Positions 21,783 through 25,099 of a stretch of DNA of 25,099 bases are shown here, piece after piece. The notes beneath the pieces were generated by a model that saw nothing but the letters and a program-made list of their open reading frames with translations, did no database searches and was not told where the DNA came from. The first letter of the stretch is position 1. Every line of letters starts with the position of its first letter. This DNA comes from Desulfuromonadaceae bacterium UBA2294 (GTDB lineage Bacteria > Desulfobacterota > Desulfuromonadia > Desulfuromonadales > UBA2294): NCBI GenBank assembly GCA_002345625.1, contig DDWE01000149.1, forward strand, positions 5,998 to 31,096, written 5' to 3'. The position numbers were made by a program, and so were the translations under genes.

Positions 21783-22973
21783 TCAACGCCGCAGGATACT
21801 GCCGTTAGCTCCCACCTTCGCCACCGCCAGTCGTGGCGCCAGCAGACGGAAGATCGACGGATAGATCACGCTGGAGAGCAACGCCGCCAACACCAGTGTC
21901 CCGGCCATCCCTTCCGATACCAGCCCCATGCGTTGACCCAAGGTTCCAGCGACAACAATCATCGATAGTGGCGCCGACAAAATCACCGCCAGCGCTACCC
22001 CCTCGATGCGCTTCAGGCCGAGCCGCCCGGCAAGCAGCACCGTGGCGCCGTTGCTGAGCAGCACCGCCAGAGTCAGCAACAGTGCCTTGCCGATCACAGC
22101 CGGTTCGGCCAGTTGCTGCAGATTAATGCTGGCCCCGACACCGACGAAGAAAAACGGGATAAGAAAGCCGAAGCCGACAGCGTTGATCTTCTCTTCAAAT
22201 CGTCCCTTGCTGCGAAACACCAGGCTGAATACCATGCCACCCAGAAACGAGCCGAGGATCGGCTCGGCCCCGGCCAGCGCAGCAATCAGGGCACCGGCAA
22301 AAGCCAGGGTGACCAGAATGCGGATCCCCTCCTCAACCGGGTCTTCACTCTCCATCACTTTAGCCACCCGCTCCGGGTTCCACCAGGCGAGCAGGTAAAG
22401 CAGCCGCAGCACACCGTAGGCAAGGCCGAAAAACAGCGCCAAACGCAAGAAGGCAAGCAGGCCGTACCAGCTCAGGCCATGCAAGTGGCCGATGTCGATA
22501 AAGGTCAGCACCAAAATCGACAGCAACTCACCGGTGAGGGCGACACCGACCACGGCGTGACCGTAAGACGACTCCATCAGGTCGCACTCCTTGAGCACCG
22601 GGATGACGATACCGGCCGAGATCATGGCGACGGTGACCCCGAGAAAAAACGGCAGGCCGAGCAGGCTGAACAACAAGGGAGTGAGGGTAAAGGAGATCAC
22701 CGAGACCAGGGCGTACCAACCGCTCTTACCGCTGTGCCAAAGCTGACGCAGATCAAGCTCCATGCCGGCGATAAACATCAGATAGATAAAGCCGATCTCG
22801 CGTAGCAGGTCGAACCACTCCGGGATCTGCCGGATGACCAGGTTGAATAGCAGCAGGCCGTAGACGATCTCCAGCGCCGCCGATGGCACCCGCAGACGCC
22901 GGGCGATAAACGGGATCAGCGCAGTGCCGAGCAACACCAGCAGCATGGAGGATTGTTGCGGATTGAGACTCAT
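21783..22973 (-). CDS. CPA2-family (Kef/NapA-like) cation:proton antiporter
   Basis: This 396-aa integral membrane protein has about 12 predicted hydrophobic segments, typical of the membrane domain of CPA2 antiporters. The conserved half-repeat regions are FIYLMFIAGMELDLRQL and MISAGIVIPVLKECDLMESSYGHAVVGVALTGELLSILVL. Where CPA2 members carry an acidic DD or QD pair, this protein has GE (TGELLSI), so its ion stoichiometry or selectivity may differ. It likely exchanges K+ or Na+ for H+ at the inner membrane. No C-terminal RCK domain is present; that role falls to the TrkA-type gene just upstream, 10 nt away. ATG 22973 is preferred; a GTG 6 nt earlier is possible. Confidence 0.85.
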   Translation of the reverse strand: MSLNPQQSSMLLVLLGTALIPFIARRLRVPSAALEIVYGLLLFNLVIRQIPEWFDLLREIGFIYLMFIAGMELDLRQLWHSGKSGWYALVSVISFTLTPLLFSLLGLPFFLGVTVAMISAGIVIPVLKECDLMESSYGHAVVGVALTGELLSILVLTFIDIGHLHGLSWYGLLAFLRLALFFGLAYGVLRLLYLLAWWNPERVAKVMESEDPVEEGIRILVTLAFAGALIAALAGAEPILGSFLGGMVFSLVFRSKGRFEEKINAVGFGFLIPFFFVGVGASINLQQLAEPAVIGKALLLTLAVLLSNGATVLLAGRLGLKRIEGVALAVILSAPLSMIVVAGTLGQRMGLVSEGMAGTLVLAALLSSVIYPSIFRLLAPRLAVAKVGANGSILRR

Positions 22974-22983
22974 GGTCACGGTC

Positions 22984-24456
22984 TCACTCGAACACGGCGC
23001 CGGGCGGGATCAACAGACAGGAGAGGCTGGCGCGGCGGACGACCTCCCAGCCGGTGTCAGGCGTCAGAAAAGCGCGCAGGACGGTCGGCTTTTGCCACGC
23101 CTCCATATCGACAACCAGCAGCTGTTGCCCGGCCAGAGCAGCGCCGATGGCGAGAATCGGGTTACCCTCCAACGGCCGCTCGGGGATATCCTTTTTGTAG
23201 GTGCGGGCCAGATAAGCAACAATCTTCTCCATCGCCTCGACCGCGTCGTCCTCATCTTCGGAATCGAGATATTCCGACGGAGCCACCGCCAGCACCTCAA
23301 GGGCAAAGTGGGCCAGAGTCGAAAATTCGAGGGCAATCTCCAGCGAGCGCTCCAGACTCTGCGGGCTCAAGGAGGCGACCGCCGTCTTCTCATAAGGGAA
23401 CTGGCCGGAGGCGAGCAGCAGTGGACAGCCAAGGGACTCGGCCAGACGCAGAAGCTGGCGTTTGGAACGCAGTCCCTGCAGCAGCGGCAGACCGGAGCGG
23501 AGCACCTGCGCACGCGACAGGACCAACAGCGCCGGGTGCACATTGAGGCTGGAGCAGAGCGCCGGCAACTCGTCGAGACCGCCCTTACTCGCTACCACTT
23601 CGCAGCTTTTCATGCCACAAGCCTTGGCGATCGACTGCAGCGGCTCCTGCCACTCTGACGAACCGACCACCGCCAGCAGTTTCTCAACTGGCAGCAGCTC
23701 GCAGAGATAACGTATCTCATCAAGAAAGGCGGGATCGAGGCTACGTGGTGTGGAGACAACCAGTGTATCGCCAAATTCAAGCGGGAAGCTGGTGAAACGA
23801 AAAGCGAGGCGCTCGGCCAGGGTGTGAATGGCACGCGGGTCACCAAGAAGCACCACCTTGTCATGAGGACGCAGAGCGGTGCTGCCGCGCGGGACGATAA
23901 TCTGTTCGTCGCGGTAGATGATGCCGATACGCCATTTGTTGGCGTGGAACAAAGAGAGGCGCTTATTGACCAGACGTGAATCGGGGTGAACCTCGACCTG
24001 GAGGATTTCGTTACGGCCCAACCCGATGCCGATGGCGGTCTTCGATTTCGATTCGAGCCTGTTGATGATGCCGCTGGCGCTTAAGTGGAAGATATCTTCG
24101 ACTTCGGCATCAAGTTCCTTCAGCAGTTCGATGCCGCTATGGGTGATGCCGACAGCGATCACCTGCGGTACGTCGAAGTGGTCCTTGACCACCCGCGCCA
24201 CCTCGATGTTGACCCGCTCCGAGGTTGATGAGGCGATGACGGTGTCGATGTCATCAAGGCCAAGCTCCTCAAGCTGCAGGCGACTGGTAGCATCACCGCA
24301 GACTACCATCAGCCCCTGCGGCCTTAACTCCATAGCACGATCGAGGTTGGCTTGTACCCGGTCGATACAGACCAGATCGACATCCTCGTCGATGAGCTGA
24401 ATCAGCAACTGGCCAATGTTACCGGCGCCGACCAGCAGTATTTTTCCTGAAGCCAT
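22984..24456 (-). CDS. TrkA-type (RCK) NAD-binding protein coupled to the antiporter, with an unusual C-terminal region
   Basis: At 490 aa it starts with a Rossmann RCK/TrkA_N domain (KILLVGAGNIGQLLIQLIDEDVDLVCID, GxGxxG near residues 9-14; VCGDATSRLQLEELGLDDIDTVIAS). A TrkA_C-like domain follows (about 130-215; EILQVEVHPDSRLVNKRL). Its C-terminal about 280 residues (EKLLAVVGSSEWQEPLQSIAKACGMKSCEVV…PALLVLSRAQVLRSG…LAESLGCPLLLASGQF) look like universal-stress-protein-type alpha/beta modules, which I infer. RCK proteins sense NAD(H) or nucleotides and gate K+ transport; here the downstream antiporter is the obvious partner. ATG 24456 is chosen because TAGGAG lies before it; a start 8 codons upstream is open. 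Confidence 0.85.
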   Translation of the reverse strand: MASGKILLVGAGNIGQLLIQLIDEDVDLVCIDRVQANLDRAMELRPQGLMVVCGDATSRLQLEELGLDDIDTVIASSTSERVNIEVARVVKDHFDVPQVIAVGITHSGIELLKELDAEVEDIFHLSASGIINRLESKSKTAIGIGLGRNEILQVEVHPDSRLVNKRLSLFHANKWRIGIIYRDEQIIVPRGSTALRPHDKVVLLGDPRAIHTLAERLAFRFTSFPLEFGDTLVVSTPRSLDPAFLDEIRYLCELLPVEKLLAVVGSSEWQEPLQSIAKACGMKSCEVVASKGGLDELPALCSSLNVHPALLVLSRAQVLRSGLPLLQGLRSKRQLLRLAESLGCPLLLASGQFPYEKTAVASLSPQSLERSLEIALEFSTLAHFALEVLAVAPSEYLDSEDEDDAVEAMEKIVAYLARTYKKDIPERPLEGNPILAIGAALAGQQLLVVDMEAWQKPTVLRAFLTPDTGWEVVRRASLSCLLIPPGAVFE

Positions 24457-24677
24457 GGTTGAACTCCTACTGCATCGCAATTATGCGAACTCAAATCCGT
24501 GGGGTGTAGTTTAACCTAAAATGCGAGCTCGGGGGGCAGATGTTTTTCACTACTTTTTAAACTGAAATTCAAGTTGAAACCCCGAGAACGCGGCCCCCGT
24601 CGCTGAACAAACAGGGTCATCATAGGCAATAGTTGAGTGAGTCAAAACCGAAAAGTGAAGACAAGCACTTTACCGAA
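24457..24677. other. Intergenic stretch without a gene
   Basis: I see no coding frame, RNA gene or convincing promoter here. GCGGCCCCCGTCGC at 24590-24603 recurs at 24953-24966, on the other side of the repeat that follows, so the two may mark its former borders. Confidence 0.5.
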
Positions 24678-24882
24678 TGGAGGGCCCTAAGACATCGGGC
24701 CCGGTCAGTTGCTGCGTCGCATCTACGAAGTCAAGTCAACTGGCGACAAAAGTGCCCCGCGCTTGTCACGCCATAGCTCAATGAGCGACGGCGGACCAGG
24801 GGAAGCCATTTTTTGCTTATTTTTTGAGGCGCTTGTCAAAAAAGTGAGTCGCCTGGCGGGGCGAGTCCCGCCGGTTTTACAG
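24678..24882. repeat. Dispersed intergenic repeat, copy B
   Basis: It has the same order of blocks as copy A at 12995: GGAGGGCCCTAA, CATCGGGCCCGGTCAGTTGC, GGCGACAAAAGTGCCCC, then GGGGAAGCCATTTTTTGCTT, then GAGTCGCCTGGCGGGGCGAG. It differs by an insertion of about 33 bp before the GGGGAAGCC block (near 24765-24798) and scattered substitutions. Open frames across it are repeat-derived and not supported as genes. Confidence 0.85.
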
Positions 24883-24970
24883 CCCCTCAATCCTCAAACA
24901 GTAAATCAAAACCCGGGGGTTCCGTCTTCGCCAGGGCTACGCCGAGACAAGCGCGGCCCCCGTCGCCGCC

Positions 24971-25002
24971 TTACTCTTTTGTGTCATTCGACAAAAGAGT
25001 AA
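24971..25002. terminator. Perfect 12-bp AT-rich hairpin
   Basis: TTACTCTTTTGT (24971-24982) and ACAAAAGAGTAA (24991-25002) pair perfectly around an 8-nt loop. It follows copy B of the dispersed repeat and may be part of a longer repeat module rather than a terminator of a known gene. The final 97 bases show no supportable gene. Confidence 0.5.
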
Positions 25003-25099
25003 GCAGAAAAACGCGATCTCCTTGCGGAGGGCATGTTCCGTAACGGATCGGGATGCCATGATCAACGCAGCCAAGTGTTTTAACCGCGGAATCAAGCAC

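Noticed and set aside
25058..25099. An ATG near the right edge opening MINAAKCFNRG
   Set aside because: The frame is cut by the window end after 14 codons and has no clear ribosome site, so it is not called.
1..25099. tRNA, rRNA and CRISPR content
   Set aside because: No tRNA cloverleaf with a CCA-adjacent stem, no rRNA sequence and no regularly spaced repeat array was seen by eye. A tRNAscan or CRISPR finder run would settle it.

Overview
The window looks like a chromosomal segment of a Gram-negative, metal-handling anaerobe, most likely a deltaproteobacterium of the Desulfuromonadales (Geobacter/Desulfuromonas/Pelobacter type). This is inferred from gene content: a selenoprotein W-like gene with an in-frame TGA, a receiver-PilZ protein, a stand-alone ethylbenzene-dehydrogenase-type haem-binding domain, remnants of a chemoreceptor sensor domain and many palindromic intergenic repeats. 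Coding DNA is GC-rich, except for one AT-richer lipoprotein gene near 16.6-18.4 kb. I saw no rRNA, tRNA, CRISPR array or intact transposase.

Layout. 185-6467 (minus): an RND heavy-metal efflux operon read as small Cys/His protein, outer-membrane CzcC-like, periplasmic adaptor CzcB-like and inner-membrane CzcA-like, ending in a clear terminator. 6607-7343 (plus): a GIY-YIG protein and a YaiI/DUF188 protein. 7620-7841 (minus): an Sec-containing SelW-like protein of 73 aa that ordinary gene calling would miss, with its own SECIS-like hairpin. 7998-8108 is a strongly self-complementary leader just upstream of a periplasmic AcfC-like binding protein (8134-8880). 8947-10965 (minus): an unknown protein and a ClsB-like phospholipase D enzyme. 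11221-12944: DUF302 protein, ferritin-like protein and two small CxxC proteins. 13204-14863: a TetR repressor with its operator inside its own promoter, followed by an AcuI/YhdH-type reductase. 15229-15888: a DEDDh exonuclease.

15.9-18.95 kb is a patchwork of decayed repeats around a lipoprotein gene. Two diverged segments, each holding a chemoreceptor sensor fragment followed about 170-190 nt later by a terminator-like hairpin, bracket that gene. A GGGGACACC hairpin of REP/RAYT type marks one breakpoint. After this come (minus) a haem-binding periplasmic protein and a REC-PilZ protein, then (plus) a Gre-like factor, then (minus) a TrkA-type NAD-binding protein coupled to a CPA2 antiporter. 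The right end is mostly intergenic and carries the second copy of a roughly 170-200 bp dispersed repeat first seen at 12995.

Functionally the genes are small independent units: divalent-metal efflux, selenium-dependent redox, ligand binding in the periplasm, lipid synthesis, iron/oxygen handling, acryloyl-CoA-type reduction, and ion homeostasis. The strongest items for a second look are the selenoprotein with its SECIS, the structured leader RNA at 7998-8108, and the repeat-bracketed lipoprotein.
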